From assembly GCF_027214025.1 (NCBI RefSeq), contig NZ_JAPWHB010000002.1, positions 841,657-905,656 of the forward strand: 64,000 nucleotides of DNA. The letters run 5' to 3'. The notes below the pieces were generated by a model that worked only from the letters and a program-made list of their open reading frames with translations, did no database searches and had not been told where the DNA came from. Made by a program: the position numbers and the translations under genes. Source of the DNA: Parahoeflea alexandrii. Its GTDB lineage: Bacteria; Pseudomonadota; Alphaproteobacteria; Rhizobiales; Rhizobiaceae. Of the stretch, positions 1-8,349 are shown one piece after another; position 1 is the first letter of the stretch, and each line of letters starts with the position of its first letter.

Positions 1-1510
1 CGGGCGCCACATAACCATCGAGCCATGAGCGACAGAGCGCCCGGGCCCGTTCCTCGATGCGCTTCTCGCCTTCGGCCAGCCACTGCTCATAGGAATTGTT
101 GTCGGCCAGCGACGAGCGATAAAACGCCTGCTGGAAATTGGCCTGCGTATGCGCACAGCCGAGATAGTGGTTGCCCGGTCCGACTTCGGCAATTGCGTCC
201 ATCGCCTGACCGGTTTCCGACAGGTCCACGCCTTCGGCAAAGCGCTGCTGCATGCCGAGCTGATCGACGTCGATCATGAATTTCTCATAAGAGGAGACCA
301 GCCCGCCCTCGAGCCATCCGGCAGAGTGCAGGGCAAAATTGGTGCCCGCCAGCAGCGTCATGTTCAACGTCGAGGCGCTCTCGTGCGCGGCCTGCGCGTC
401 GGGCACCTTCGAGCCACAGAGCGAACCGCCTGTGCGGAACGGGATCTTCAGCCGCCGCGCCAGCTGCGCAGCACCATAGGAAACAAGCGCCGGCTCGGGC
501 GTGCCAAACGTCGGCGCGCCCGACTGCATCGAAATAGACGCGGCGAAGGTGCCGAACAGCACCGGCGCACCGGGACGGATCAGCTGGGTAAAGGCAGCGC
601 CCGCCAGCACTTCGGCCAGAATCTGGGTAAGCGTACCGGCCACGGTCACCGGGCTCATCGCACCGGCGAGGATGAACGGCGAGACCACGCAGGCCTGGTT
701 GTTGCGGGCATAGACCTTCAGCGCGCCGAGCATGGTTTCGTCAAACACCATCGGCGAGTTGGCGTTGATCAGGTTGAGCGTCACGCAGTTCTGGTCGACG
801 AACTCTGCGCCGAACAGGATCTTGCACATTTCAATCGTGTCTTCAGCCCGTTCCGGTGCGGTCACCGACCCCATGAACGGCTTGTCGCTGTATTTCATGT
901 GGCTGTAGACCATGTCGAAATGGCGCTTGTTGACCGGCACGTCGACCGGTTCGCACACCGTGCCGCCCGAATGGTGCAGCGCCGGCGCCATGTAGGCCAG
1001 TTTGACGAAATTGCGGAAATCCTCGATCGTCGCGTAACGGCGCTCGCCGTCGAGATCCCGCACGAACGGAGGTCCGTAGACCGGGGCGAACACGGTGGCC
1101 TTGCCGCCGATCTGCACAGAACGCGCAGGATTGCGAGCGTGCTGGGTGAACACTTCCGGCGCGGTCTTCAGCAATTCGCGGCACAGCCCCTTCGGGAAGC
1201 GCACCCGCTCGCCCTTGATGTCGGCGCCGGCCTCGCGCCACAGCGCGATGGCTTCCGCGTCATCGCGAAACTCTATGCCGATTTCCTCAAGCACGGTGTC
1301 GGCATTGCGCTCGATCAGGCTCAGACCTTCCTCGTCCAGCACTTCGTAGTTGCCGAGCTTGCGCATGATGAACGGCATCGACTGGCCGGGACCGCCGCCC
1401 GAGCGTTGCGCCCGCCGAGCCGCAGCACCCCTGCCGCGCCGGCCGGCGCCCGCCTCGGGTGCTGCGTCTTGAGCCAAATCGGGTGTGGAAAGCGTATCTG
1501 GATGAGCCAT
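1..1510 (-). CDS. MttB-family (trimethylamine methyltransferase-like) corrinoid methyltransferase, 3' end outside window
   Basis: Reading the minus strand from the ATG at 1510 gives 503 codons without a stop, so the frame runs off the left edge close to the usual family length (about 480-520 aa). The body reads as the MttB fold (MPFIMRKLGNYEVLDEEG, then GTFAASISMQSGAPTFG and NFALHSAGWLEGGLVSSYEK). Family members transfer a methyl group from a quaternary or tertiary amine to Co(I) of a partner corrinoid protein in the cytoplasm. No in-frame amber codon occurs, so this is a non-pyrrolysine member like the glycine betaine or proline betaine enzymes rather than classical trimethylamine MttB. The N-terminus (residues about 20-40) is rich in Gly, Arg and Ala. 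It faces the corrinoid-protein gene across 251 bp. The substrate cannot be read from sequence; a betaine is an inference. Confidence 0.88.
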   Translation of the reverse strand, partial: MAHPDTLSTPDLAQDAAPEAGAGRRGRGAAARRAQRSGGGPGQSMPFIMRKLGNYEVLDEEGLSLIERNADTVLEEIGIEFRDDAEAIALWREAGADIKGERVRFPKGLCRELLKTAPEVFTQHARNPARSVQIGGKATVFAPVYGPPFVRDLDGERRYATIEDFRNFVKLAYMAPALHHSGGTVCEPVDVPVNKRHFDMVYSHMKYSDKPFMGSVTAPERAEDTIEMCKILFGAEFVDQNCVTLNLINANSPMVFDETMLGALKVYARNNQACVVSPFILAGAMSPVTVAGTLTQILAEVLAGAAFTQLIRPGAPVLFGTFAASISMQSGAPTFGTPEPALVSYGAAQLARRLKIPFRTGGSLCGSKVPDAQAAHESASTLNMTLLAGTNFALHSAGWLEGGLVSSYEKFMIDVDQLGMQQRFAEGVDLSETGQAMDAIAEVGPGNHYLGCAHTQANFQQAFYRSSLADNNSYEQWLAEGEKRIEERARALCRSWLDGYVAP

Positions 1511-1761
1511 CAAAATGCCTGCACTTTTTAAATTGCGCACCATCGCGCTGATTTACCCATGCTAGCCAAAACCGGCCACCGCACATTCCTCAAAGCGCCA
1601 AGCCTTGGCGCATCAGGAATACCGTATAAAAAGCGCCTCGTCGCATTTTCCGTTTTACGCGTCGTTTTCAAGGAACTTTTTGCAAACAATCGCCTATATC
1701 GCTAAGCACAATGGGTCTGGTGCGTCGAACCACCGGACGGGCGCATTCAAGGGAGATACCG
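1511..1761. promoter_or_regulatory. Divergent promoter region between the MttB-like and corrinoid-protein genes
   Basis: This 251-bp stretch separates two divergently transcribed partner genes and must hold both promoters. The right end carries a clear ribosome binding site (AAGGGAG at about 1749-1755) for the corrinoid-protein ATG at 1762. It is locally more AT-rich than its flanks (about 1620-1710). I could not find a -35/-10 pair with acceptable spacing, so no promoter element is assigned. Confidence 0.5.
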
Positions 1762-2463
1762 ATGTCTGACGAAGAAATCATCCTGTCCGAACTCTCTGAC
1801 GATGAACTTGTCCAGCAGATGCATGATGATCTGTATGACGGCCTAAAGGAAGAGATCGAGGAAGGCACGAACATCCTTCTGGGTCGCGGATGGACCCCTT
1901 ACGACGTGCTCACCGAAGCCCTGGTCGAGGGCATGCGCATCGTCGGCGAGGATTTCCGCGACGGCATCCTGTTCGTTCCCGAAGTGCTCATGAGCGCCAA
2001 CGCGATGAAGGCGGGAATGTTCATCCTGCGCCCCCTTCTCGTTGAAACCGGCGCCCCCAAGCTTGGCAAGATGGTCATTGGCACCGTCAAGGGCGACATT
2101 CACGACATCGGCAAGAACCTCGTCGGCATGATGATGGAAGGCGCGGGCTTCGATGTCGTCGATCTCGGCATCAACAATCCAGTCGAGAACTACCTCGAGG
2201 CCATTGAGCGCGAACAGCCCGACATTCTCGGCATGTCCGCCCTGCTGACCACCACCATGCCCTACATGAAGGTCGTCATCGACACGATGAAGGAAAAGGG
2301 CATCCGCGACGATTTCATCGTTCTGGTCGGCGGCGCGCCGCTCAACGAGGAATTCGGCAAGGCCGTTGGCGCCGACGCCTATTGCCGCGATGCAGCTGTC
2401 GCGGTCGAGACCGCCAAGGAGCTGATCAAGCGCCGACACAACCGGCTCGCCGCCGGAGCCTGA
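1762..2463 (+). CDS. Corrinoid methyl-carrier protein (MtbC/MtgC-like)
   Basis: 233 aa. An N-terminal helical cap (about residues 1-95, with LVEGMRIVGEDFRDGILFVPEVL) is followed by a cobalamin-binding Rossmann domain carrying the base-off/His-on signature GDIHDIGKNLV; its His is the lower cobalt ligand. Such proteins carry the methyl group between a substrate methyltransferase (here the divergent MttB-like gene) and a methyl-corrinoid:tetrahydrofolate methyltransferase (here 7249-8211). The start is the ATG at 1762, preceded by AAGGGAG; an upstream in-frame ATG at 1711 lacks a ribosome binding site. The length matches the family (about 210-235 aa). The next gene, DUF1638, follows after a 253-bp gap containing a hairpin. 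Confidence 0.92.
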   Translation: MSDEEIILSELSDDELVQQMHDDLYDGLKEEIEEGTNILLGRGWTPYDVLTEALVEGMRIVGEDFRDGILFVPEVLMSANAMKAGMFILRPLLVETGAPKLGKMVIGTVKGDIHDIGKNLVGMMMEGAGFDVVDLGINNPVENYLEAIEREQPDILGMSALLTTTMPYMKVVIDTMKEKGIRDDFIVLVGGAPLNEEFGKAVGADAYCRDAAVAVETAKELIKRRHNRLAAGA

Positions 2464-2716
2464 ACGGCTCGGACCTGGTCAACCGAACATGAAAAAGCTG
2501 CCGGCTGGCCCTGGTCAGCCGGCCCGCTGGCAAGCAATGGCGTCACAGGCTGATGTCACGGGTTGCTTTACGGCACGGCCGTCGCCCCTTATCGTTGGGG
2601 TTCATGACGCCGGCGTCGTGGCGAAAACGAAGACTGCGGCAACATCCCGATAAGTCATTCCTGCCTGCCCCTCCGGCCCTTGTGACCTGGGATCTGGCTC
2701 AGACGAAAGGCATATC
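2464..2716 (+). other. Intercistronic region with a GC-rich stem-loop, before the DUF1638 gene
   Basis: A perfect 8-bp stem (GCCGGCTG at 2500-2507 and CAGCCGGC at 2516-2523, 8-nt loop) lies 36 nt after the corrinoid-protein stop. No T-run follows, so it is not a standard intrinsic terminator; mRNA processing or partial attenuation is possible. The remaining 190 nt hold no ORF I would support. I checked it by eye for cobalamin-riboswitch boxes because of the context and did not find a convincing B12 box. Confidence 0.4.
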
Positions 2717-3355
2717 ATGGCCGATCAACGCGAATTATTGGAAACTGTTGAGCTCCCGCACGCGGCCGTAGGCAAAAAGGTCCGGGTGATCGCCTGCGGC
2801 ATGATCGGTCGCGAGGTCCTGGCGGTCAACCGGCAGCTCGGTCACGACCATGTCGACCTGAAATGCATCGACGCCAATTATCATCATTACCCGGATCGCA
2901 TCGCCCCGGCTGTGGATCAGGCCATCCGCAAGGCCCGCGAGGAAGGTTTCGAACACATCTTCATCGGCTATGCCGATTGCGGCACGGGCGGCGAACTCGA
3001 CAAGGTCTGCGCGAGCCACGGCGTCGAACGGATCGAAGGGCCGCACTGCTTTTCCTTCTATGTCGGCAACCAGGCTTTCGAGGCCGCCGGTGACGACATG
3101 ATGACGACCTTCTTCATCACCGATTTCCTCGCCCGTCATTTCGAGACCTTCCTGATCCGGCCCCTCGGCCTCGACCGGTTCCCGAAGCTGCGCGACACCT
3201 ATTTCGGCCATTACGAGCGCGCGCTCTATCTGGCCCAGACCGATGATCCGGAGCTTGACCAAAAGGCACGCGCCGCTGCCGAGCGTCTCGGCCTGAGATT
3301 TGAGCGCCAGTTCACCGGCTACGGCGACCTGGAAAAGGCGCTCTCACCTCTTTGA
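2717..3355 (+). CDS. DUF1638 family protein of the corrinoid methyltransferase locus
   Basis: 212 aa. Recognised as DUF1638 from its conserved stretches RVIACGMIGREVL, ANYHHYPDRIAPAV, GYADCGTGGELDKVC and EGPHCFSFYVGN. The conserved Cys, His and Asp residues suggest a metal or cofactor site, but the function is not established. Members of this family recur beside MttB-family methyltransferases and corrinoid proteins, and that is the arrangement here. A role in corrinoid handling or methyl-transfer support is inferred from context only. The ATG at 2717 has a GAAAGG ribosome binding site and the encoded protein has neither signal peptide nor membrane segment. Confidence 0.8.
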   Translation: MADQRELLETVELPHAAVGKKVRVIACGMIGREVLAVNRQLGHDHVDLKCIDANYHHYPDRIAPAVDQAIRKAREEGFEHIFIGYADCGTGGELDKVCASHGVERIEGPHCFSFYVGNQAFEAAGDDMMTTFFITDFLARHFETFLIRPLGLDRFPKLRDTYFGHYERALYLAQTDDPELDQKARAAAERLGLRFERQFTGYGDLEKALSPL

Positions 3356-3501
3356 TCCCCTGGGCATTGGCTCCCCTGTCTCAATGCCGCAAAGCGTTAA
3401 CGAAAAATAACTTCTGCTCATCGGAAATGAGGCGATTATTGCCACAATTTTTAAGCAATCCATGCTTAGATGGAAGGCAGTCGTCATTCAGGGTATCAGC
3501 A

Positions 3502-4146
3502 GTGAGTCACCAGTCCGCCGCCGCAACCGTTCCCGCCATCGCAGCCAGCTCGCGCCGGCATCCGGAGAAGCTCTCGGAGCTGCTCGAGCGTCTTGCGCGT
3601 GATGCAGGCGAACGGGTCAGCATGCGTGAGATCGCCACCGCGCTTGACGACCGCTCGTTTGGCGCCTTTCTGCTGGTGTTCGCCATTCCCAACCTGATTC
3701 CGCTGCCGCCCGGCGCGACGATGGTGCTCGGGCTTCCGATGGTGTTTGTCGCCTGGCAGATGGTGATCGGCTACCAGAAGGTCTGGTTGCCGCAAGCGCT
3801 TGCCAACTACACGATCGACCGCGCCACGTTCCAGCGCATGGTGACAAAGGTTTCCCCCTGGCTTCGCGGCGCCGAAAACTGGGTGCGCCCGCGCAACTGG
3901 CCGCTGGGCGGAGCGCTGCGCGAACGGCTTTTCGGCATCTTTGCCCTGCTGCTCGCGATCACCTGTGTCTTGCCTATACCGTTCGGCAACTGGCTGCCGG
4001 CCTTTGCTGTTGCCATTCTCGGCGTCGCCCACACCGAGCGGGACGGCAATTGCCTGGCTCTCGGCGTCCTGGCCGGCCTCATTTCCGTGGCTGTGGCAGG
4101 ATTTGTGGTGACCGCCACCGGCGCGTTCCTGATGCTGATTTTCTGA
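3502..4146 (+). CDS. exoD: ExoD family exopolysaccharide synthesis protein
   Basis: 214 aa from a GTG at 3502, which has an AGGG ribosome binding site; the frame is open further upstream but without a good start, and the family is about 200 aa. The sequence shows the ExoD pattern: a cytoplasmic N-terminus (KLSELLERLARDAGERVS), the signature FAIPNLIPLPPGATMVLG, and several hydrophobic helices in the C-terminal half (FGIFALLLAITCVLPIPFG, and LISVAVAGFVVTATGAFLML at the end). ExoD is an inner-membrane protein linked in Sinorhizobium to exopolysaccharide production, alkali tolerance and nodule invasion; its biochemical activity is unknown. It has no obvious functional link with the flanking methyl-transfer genes. 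Confidence 0.85.
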   Translation: MSHQSAAATVPAIAASSRRHPEKLSELLERLARDAGERVSMREIATALDDRSFGAFLLVFAIPNLIPLPPGATMVLGLPMVFVAWQMVIGYQKVWLPQALANYTIDRATFQRMVTKVSPWLRGAENWVRPRNWPLGGALRERLFGIFALLLAITCVLPIPFGNWLPAFAVAILGVAHTERDGNCLALGVLAGLISVAVAGFVVTATGAFLMLIF

Positions 4147-4273
4147 CGACCGCGCCATTTGAACACGCCGGTTTCCATTGTAAACCTGCAACAGGGCTGC
4201 ATTCCGCGCCGACAATAGCCGGATCTTAACCTCGAGCGGACTATCCTTGCGTTTTCACCGCGATGGAATCCGC

Positions 4274-5044
4274 ATGGACAGACAAAGCACTATCCTCGTC
4301 ATTACCGCAGGCGGCGCCTATGCTTGGGTGATCGTCAATGCTCTGGCCTCCCGCTTTGCGGGACTTGAGGTGGTGCTTGAGCAACCCGAATCCAAGAGCG
4401 TGTTTCTCAGGCGGCGGGCCCGCAAGATCGGCTGGCTTCAGACCGCCGGGCAGTTCGGCACCATGGTCATTTCCCGCTTCGGTAAGCGTTTTGCGAGCAA
4501 GCGGACGAACGAGATCATCGCCACGAGCGGCGCCAGGACGGACCTGGTGCCCGAGGTGCCTGTCACACGCGTGTCCTCCGCCAACGGCGCCGATTGTCTC
4601 GACCTGATTGGTGCCCGCAAGCCGGACGTCGTCTTCCTTGTCGGCTGTCGCATGCTGTCAAAAGCAACACTGGCGGCCATCTCCTGTCCGGTGATCAACT
4701 ACCACTCGGGCATCAACCCGAAATACCGCGGGCTGGCCGGCGGCTGGTGGGCGCGCGCCACCGGCGATCATGAAAACTATGGCACCACCGTGCACCTGGT
4801 CGATGCCGGGGTCGATACCGGCGACACGCTGCATCAGGCCTTCCTCACCCCGCACCCGGACGAAACGCTGCTCACCGACTCTCTGGCAATGGCTGCCGGC
4901 TCCCGCGACATCGTTGTGCGCGCTGTCGAAGACGTGATCGCGGGCACGCTTGAGCCCAGGACCAGCGACCTGCCGTCGGTCCAGCGCTTTCACCCGCCGA
5001 TCTGGACCTATCTCGCCACCGGTCTTTTCAAGCGCATCTGGTAG
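4274..5044 (+). CDS. Formyltransferase-fold protein (Formyl_trans_N)
   Basis: 256 aa from the ATG at 4274 (GGA ribosome binding site); a TTG at 4247 would add nine residues. The C-terminal half holds the folate-dependent formyltransferase signature: NYHSGINPKYRGLAGG, equivalent to the N-x-H catalytic loop of PurN/Fmt, and VHLVDAGVDTGDTL with the catalytic Asp. The N-terminus (STILVITAGGAYAWVIVNAL) starts the Rossmann fold. There is no C-terminal Fmt domain and no ACT domain, so it is neither methionyl-tRNA formyltransferase nor PurU as usually built. A sugar or amino-group formyltransferase using 10-formyl-THF is likely. Its position inside a folate one-carbon locus is suggestive but may be coincidental. 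Confidence 0.75.
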   Translation: MDRQSTILVITAGGAYAWVIVNALASRFAGLEVVLEQPESKSVFLRRRARKIGWLQTAGQFGTMVISRFGKRFASKRTNEIIATSGARTDLVPEVPVTRVSSANGADCLDLIGARKPDVVFLVGCRMLSKATLAAISCPVINYHSGINPKYRGLAGGWWARATGDHENYGTTVHLVDAGVDTGDTLHQAFLTPHPDETLLTDSLAMAAGSRDIVVRAVEDVIAGTLEPRTSDLPSVQRFHPPIWTYLATGLFKRIW

Positions 5045-5187
5045 TTTTCCAGGGGTCCCGGTTTGACCGCTGCTCTCAAGCAAAATATCTCCCGCATCAC
5101 GCAGGTCGTTTTTGACGCGCCGCGCGTCGTCGTGAGCGAAGCTGTCTGAATTTCCCATGCGCATTGTAACTTTCAAGGAGACCTCAA

Positions 5188-5493
5188 ATGGCCAACCGCA
5201 TCGTCGTCTACTGGCGTGACATTCCCGCCCAGGTGATCATCAAGAAGGGACGCGCCACCGCCAAGCGGGAGCTGTCGCTCAGGTTCACCGAGGCGATCGA
5301 CATGTGCGCCATGCGGACAGGTGCGGCCGAGACCGACGACTACCTCGCCGAATGGCGCCGGGCCGATCCGGTTGAAGTTTCCGACGATCTGGAAGCCGAG
5401 GCCGACAAGGCAGCGGCAGAGCTTGAAGCAGCCTACGACAAGGAGCGCCTCGTGGCCCTGGTCAAGGGCGGAGGCAGGGAGAGCCATGGCTGA
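5188..5493 (+). CDS. Small Virulence_fact-family conserved protein
   Basis: 101 aa, starting at an ATG with a strong AAGGAG ribosome binding site 7 nt upstream. The N-terminus (RIVVYWRDIPAQVIIKKGR) matches the family annotated as Virulence_fact (PF13769), whose name comes from an uncharacterised homologue; no biochemical role is known. The C-terminal half is acidic and helical (EVSDDLEAEADKAAAELEAAYDKERL). It overlaps the MetV-like gene by 8 bp, so the two are probably translationally coupled, and it is the first gene of the metV-metF-methyltransferase run. The recurrent linkage suggests a job in folate or corrinoid one-carbon metabolism rather than virulence. Confidence 0.75.
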   Translation: MANRIVVYWRDIPAQVIIKKGRATAKRELSLRFTEAIDMCAMRTGAAETDDYLAEWRRADPVEVSDDLEAEADKAAAELEAAYDKERLVALVKGGGRESHG

Positions 5494-6073
5494 CCAACCG
5501 ACCAAACCGACACAGGCGAGCCTCAACAAGAAGGCGGCGCAGACCACGTCCTACAAGCCGTCAGGCGTCTCGGCCACGGGCCGCAATGCGCGCAGCTTTG
5601 CCATCAGATTGTGGTCGGTGCGGCACTCCCGCGCACTCGAATGGGTCTACGCGCATTTCGCCGATGTCTTCCTCAAGCTGCATCCGCTCTGGAAGGCCGT
5701 CGGCTACGAACGCGCCGAAGGACCGATCAAGTTCATCGAGAAACACACCAAGGGCTTCCTGTTCGACTGCCGCATGTGCGGCCAGTGCGTGCTGTCGTCG
5801 ACCGGCATGTCCTGCCCGATGAACTGCCCCAAGCAGTTGCGCAACGGTCCGTGCGGCGGCGTCCGCGCCAACGGCAACTGCGAGGTCGAGCCCGACATGC
5901 CCTGCGTCTGGGTCCAGGCCTGGTCCGGTGCCAGCCAGATGAAGGGCCGCGACAACATCTTCAATGTCCAGAAGCCGGTCGACCAGTCATTGCGGGAAAC
6001 CTCGTCCTGGCTGCGGGTCACCGCCGCCGCCGCCGCCAAGCGTGATGCCGCCGCCGAGGGAACTGCACAATGA
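5486..6073 (+). CDS. MetV-like methylenetetrahydrofolate reductase C-terminal-domain protein
   Basis: 195 aa. The ATG at 5486 sits 4 nt after AGGGAG. The core is a cysteine-rich MTHFR_C (PF12225) region, DCRMCGQCVLSSTGMSC then PMNCPKQLRNGPCGG, which would bind zinc or an Fe-S cluster. In acetogens the equivalent protein, MetV, forms a complex with MetF; here metF follows with an ATGA overlap, strongly suggesting a MetFV-type reductase. In an aerobe degrading methyl donors, the complex probably runs in the oxidative direction, methyl-THF to methylene-THF (inference). The Lys/Ser-rich N-terminus (1-35) looks disordered and the C-terminus is Ala-rich. Confidence 0.82.
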   Translation: MADQPTKPTQASLNKKAAQTTSYKPSGVSATGRNARSFAIRLWSVRHSRALEWVYAHFADVFLKLHPLWKAVGYERAEGPIKFIEKHTKGFLFDCRMCGQCVLSSTGMSCPMNCPKQLRNGPCGGVRANGNCEVEPDMPCVWVQAWSGASQMKGRDNIFNVQKPVDQSLRETSSWLRVTAAAAAKRDAAAEGTAQ

Positions 6074-7170
6074 GCCAGGCCGATATCAATCCGCTGGATC
6101 CCAGCGCGCCACTCGAGCCGATTCCCGGCCACTCCTCGCACGGACGTCTCGAACGCATCCTGCGGCGCGGTGAATTCGCCGTCACCGCCGAACTCAATCC
6201 GCCTGACAGCGCCAATCCGCACGATGTCTATGAACGCGCCGCAATCTTCGACGGCTGGGTCGACGGCATCAACGCGGTCGACGCCTCCGGTGCCAACGCG
6301 CACATGTCCTCGGTTGGCATCTGCGCGCTTCTGACCCGCATGGGCTACGCGCCGATCATGCAGATCTCCTGCCGCGACAAGAACCGCATCGCCATCCAGG
6401 GCGACGTGCTCGGCGCCTCCGCCATGGGCGTGCAGAACATCCTGTGCCTGACCGGCGACGGCGTGCAGGCCGGCGACCAGCCCGGCGCCAAGCCGGTGTT
6501 CGATCTCGACTGCATGTCGCTTCTCGAAACCATCCGGATCATGCGCGACAACTCGAAGTTCCTGTCGGGCCGCAAGCTGACCAGCCCGCCAACGGTGTTT
6601 CTCGGCGCCGCCATCAATCCGTTTGCGCCACCCCATGATTTCCGCCCGCACCGGCTGGCCAAGAAGATCGCCGCCGGCGCCCAGTTCGTGCAGAGCCAGT
6701 ATTGCTACGACGTGCCGATGTTCAGGAAATACATGCAACAGGTTCGCGACATGGGGCTCGACAAGGAGTGCTTCATCATGTGCGGCGTCGGTCCCCTCGC
6801 CTCCGCCCGCACCGCCAAGTGGATGCGCTCCAACGTTCCAGGCGTGCACATTCCCGACGAGATCATCAAGCGCCTGGAAGGCGCCGAGGACCAGAAGAAG
6901 GAAGGCAAGCAGCTCTGCATCGACATCATCAACGAGGTCAAGGAGATCGAAGGCGTCTCCGGCATCCATGTGATGGCCTACCGTCAGGAAGAATTCGTTG
7001 CCGAGATCGTCCACGAATCAGGCGTTCTGAAGGGCCGCAGGCCCTGGCGCAAGGAGCCCAATCCGGTGGACGAACTGGTCGCAGCGAGGATGGAGGAAAT
7101 CCTCGAGGAACCCAAGCAGGTCCCGCATGAACTGGCAGGCGCCGTGGGAGATGCGGAGCCCTCCGATTAG
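6070..7170 (+). CDS. metF: Methylenetetrahydrofolate reductase (MetF-type)
   Basis: 366 aa. The TIM-barrel MTHFR motifs are clear: EFAVTAELNPPDSANP near the N-terminus, the folate/FAD motif LCLTGDGVQAGD, the LGAAINPFAPP strand, FVQSQYCYDVPMFRKYM and FIMCGVGPLAS. It interconverts 5,10-methylene- and 5-methyl-THF with an FAD cofactor. It starts in the ATGA overlap with the MetV-like gene and precedes the pterin-dependent methyltransferase. Next to a corrinoid methyl-transfer set it is more likely to oxidise methyl-THF for energy or assimilation than to supply methionine synthesis, although the reaction direction is an inference. About 45 extra acidic residues follow the barrel. Confidence 0.9.
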   Translation: MSQADINPLDPSAPLEPIPGHSSHGRLERILRRGEFAVTAELNPPDSANPHDVYERAAIFDGWVDGINAVDASGANAHMSSVGICALLTRMGYAPIMQISCRDKNRIAIQGDVLGASAMGVQNILCLTGDGVQAGDQPGAKPVFDLDCMSLLETIRIMRDNSKFLSGRKLTSPPTVFLGAAINPFAPPHDFRPHRLAKKIAAGAQFVQSQYCYDVPMFRKYMQQVRDMGLDKECFIMCGVGPLASARTAKWMRSNVPGVHIPDEIIKRLEGAEDQKKEGKQLCIDIINEVKEIEGVSGIHVMAYRQEEFVAEIVHESGVLKGRRPWRKEPNPVDELVAARMEEILEEPKQVPHELAGAVGDAEPSD

Positions 7171-7248
7171 AGCCGAAGGCTTGCATCTCGCACCAGAAAT
7201 CTATAAACACATAAACAAATCTTTATGTCTCTACCGCAAGGACCGACC

Positions 7249-8211
7249 ATGACCCGCACTATCGTCGCCTCAGCCACCCGAGAAGTGATCATCGGCTTTG
7301 ATCAGCCCTTCTGCGTCATCGGCGAACGCATCAACCCGACCGGCCGCAAGAAGCTCGCCGCCGAGATGATCGAAGGCAATTTCGACACCGTCATCAAGGA
7401 CGCGCTGGAACAGGTCGCCGCCGGCGCCACCATGCTCGACGTCAATGCCGGCGTCACCTCGGTCAATCCGAACGAGACCGAACCGGGTCTGCTGGTCCAG
7501 ACCATGGAGATCGTCCAGGGCCTGGTCGACGTGCCGCTGTCGATCGACAGTTCGGTGACGGCCGCTATCGAGGCCGCGCTGAAGATCGCCAAGGGTCGGC
7601 CGCTGGTCAACTCGGTCACCGGCGAATTGGAAAAACTCGAAGCCATCCTGCCGCTGTGCAAGAAGTACGACGTACCGGTGGTCGCCATCTCCAACGACGA
7701 GACCGGCATTTCCGAAGATCCCGACGTGCGTTTCGCTGTTGCCAAGAAGATCGTCGAGCATGCCGCCGACTACGGCATCAAGCCGTACGACATCGTCGTC
7801 GACCCGCTGGTCATGCCGATCGGCGCCATGGGCACGGCCGGCCAGCAGGTCTTCGCGCTGCTTCACCGCCTGCGCAACGAACTCAAGGTCAACACCACCT
7901 GTGGCCTGTCCAATATCTCCTTCGGCCTGCCGCACCGCCACGGCATCAATGCCGGCTTCATCCCGATGGTGATCGGCGCCGGCATGACCTCGGCGATCAT
8001 GAATCCCTGCCGTCCGCAGGAAATGGAAGCCGTGCGCGCCGCCAACGTGCTCAAGGGCAACGACGCCAACTGCATGAACTGGATCAAGACCTACAAGGAC
8101 TACCAGCCGCATGTCGCCGGCTCCGCCCCTGCGCCCCAATCGGCAGCCCCCTCGGGCGGTGATGGCGGCCGCCGCCGCGGCGGCCGCGCAGCCCGCGCCG
8201 GCGGAGCGTGA
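7249..8211 (+). CDS. Methyltetrahydrofolate:corrinoid methyltransferase (MtgA-like, pterin-binding fold)
   Basis: 320 aa from the ATG at 7249, chosen over 7225 because AAGGA lies 7 nt upstream of it. The DHPS/pterin-binding TIM barrel is evident: FCVIGERINPTGRKKL, GATMLDVNAGV, LSIDSSV, PLVNSVTGE, VVAISNDETG, DIVVDPLVMPIG and CGLSNISFGLP. Homologues such as MtgA move methyl from a methyl-corrinoid protein to THF. With the corrinoid protein at 1762-2463 it would deliver methyl-THF to MetF. After the barrel comes a 40-residue tail that ends in a Gly/Arg-rich run ([15 protein letters not shown]), a feature shared with the MttB-like and activase proteins. Confidence 0.9.
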   Translation: MTRTIVASATREVIIGFDQPFCVIGERINPTGRKKLAAEMIEGNFDTVIKDALEQVAAGATMLDVNAGVTSVNPNETEPGLLVQTMEIVQGLVDVPLSIDSSVTAAIEAALKIAKGRPLVNSVTGELEKLEAILPLCKKYDVPVVAISNDETGISEDPDVRFAVAKKIVEHAADYGIKPYDIVVDPLVMPIGAMGTAGQQVFALLHRLRNELKVNTTCGLSNISFGLPHRHGINAGFIPMVIGAGMTSAIMNPCRPQEMEAVRAANVLKGNDANCMNWIKTYKDYQPHVAGSAPAPQSAAPSGGDGGRRRGGRAARAGGA

Positions 8212-8276
8212 TCCAAAAGTCGGACAATGACACTGGCAAACCATTGCTTTGGACGGGTGACTGAAATGAAGTCACC

Positions 8277-8339
8277 CCAACACCCTCATCCTGAGGTGCG
8301 AGCTCCGAAGGGGCGAGCCTCGAAGGGCGAGGGTGTTGG
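8277..8339. repeat. Palindromic intergenic repeat, left copy
   Basis: The ends CCAACACCCTC (8277-8287) and GAGGGTGTTGG (8329-8339) form a perfect 11-bp inverted repeat, so the unit folds as a hairpin. Inside are CCTCATCCTGAGGTGCGAGC and GCGAGCCTCGAAGGGCGAGG, the two arms of a repeat common in rhizobial and related genomes (from memory, not searched). The same arms occur in inverted orientation at 8661-8717. Confidence 0.85.
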
Positions 8340-8349
8340 CCTTCTGGCG

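Noticed and set aside
1..1510. Pyrrolysine-containing trimethylamine methyltransferase
   Set aside because: No in-frame TAG codon occurs in the 503 visible codons.
149..1531. 460-codon frame on the + strand
   Set aside because: It is antisense to the MttB-like gene, whose minus-strand frame reads as a conserved enzyme; the + product is Arg/His-rich noise.
2464..2716. Possible cobalamin riboswitch
   Set aside because: The context is attractive, but I find no B12 box or the expected conserved junctions by eye.
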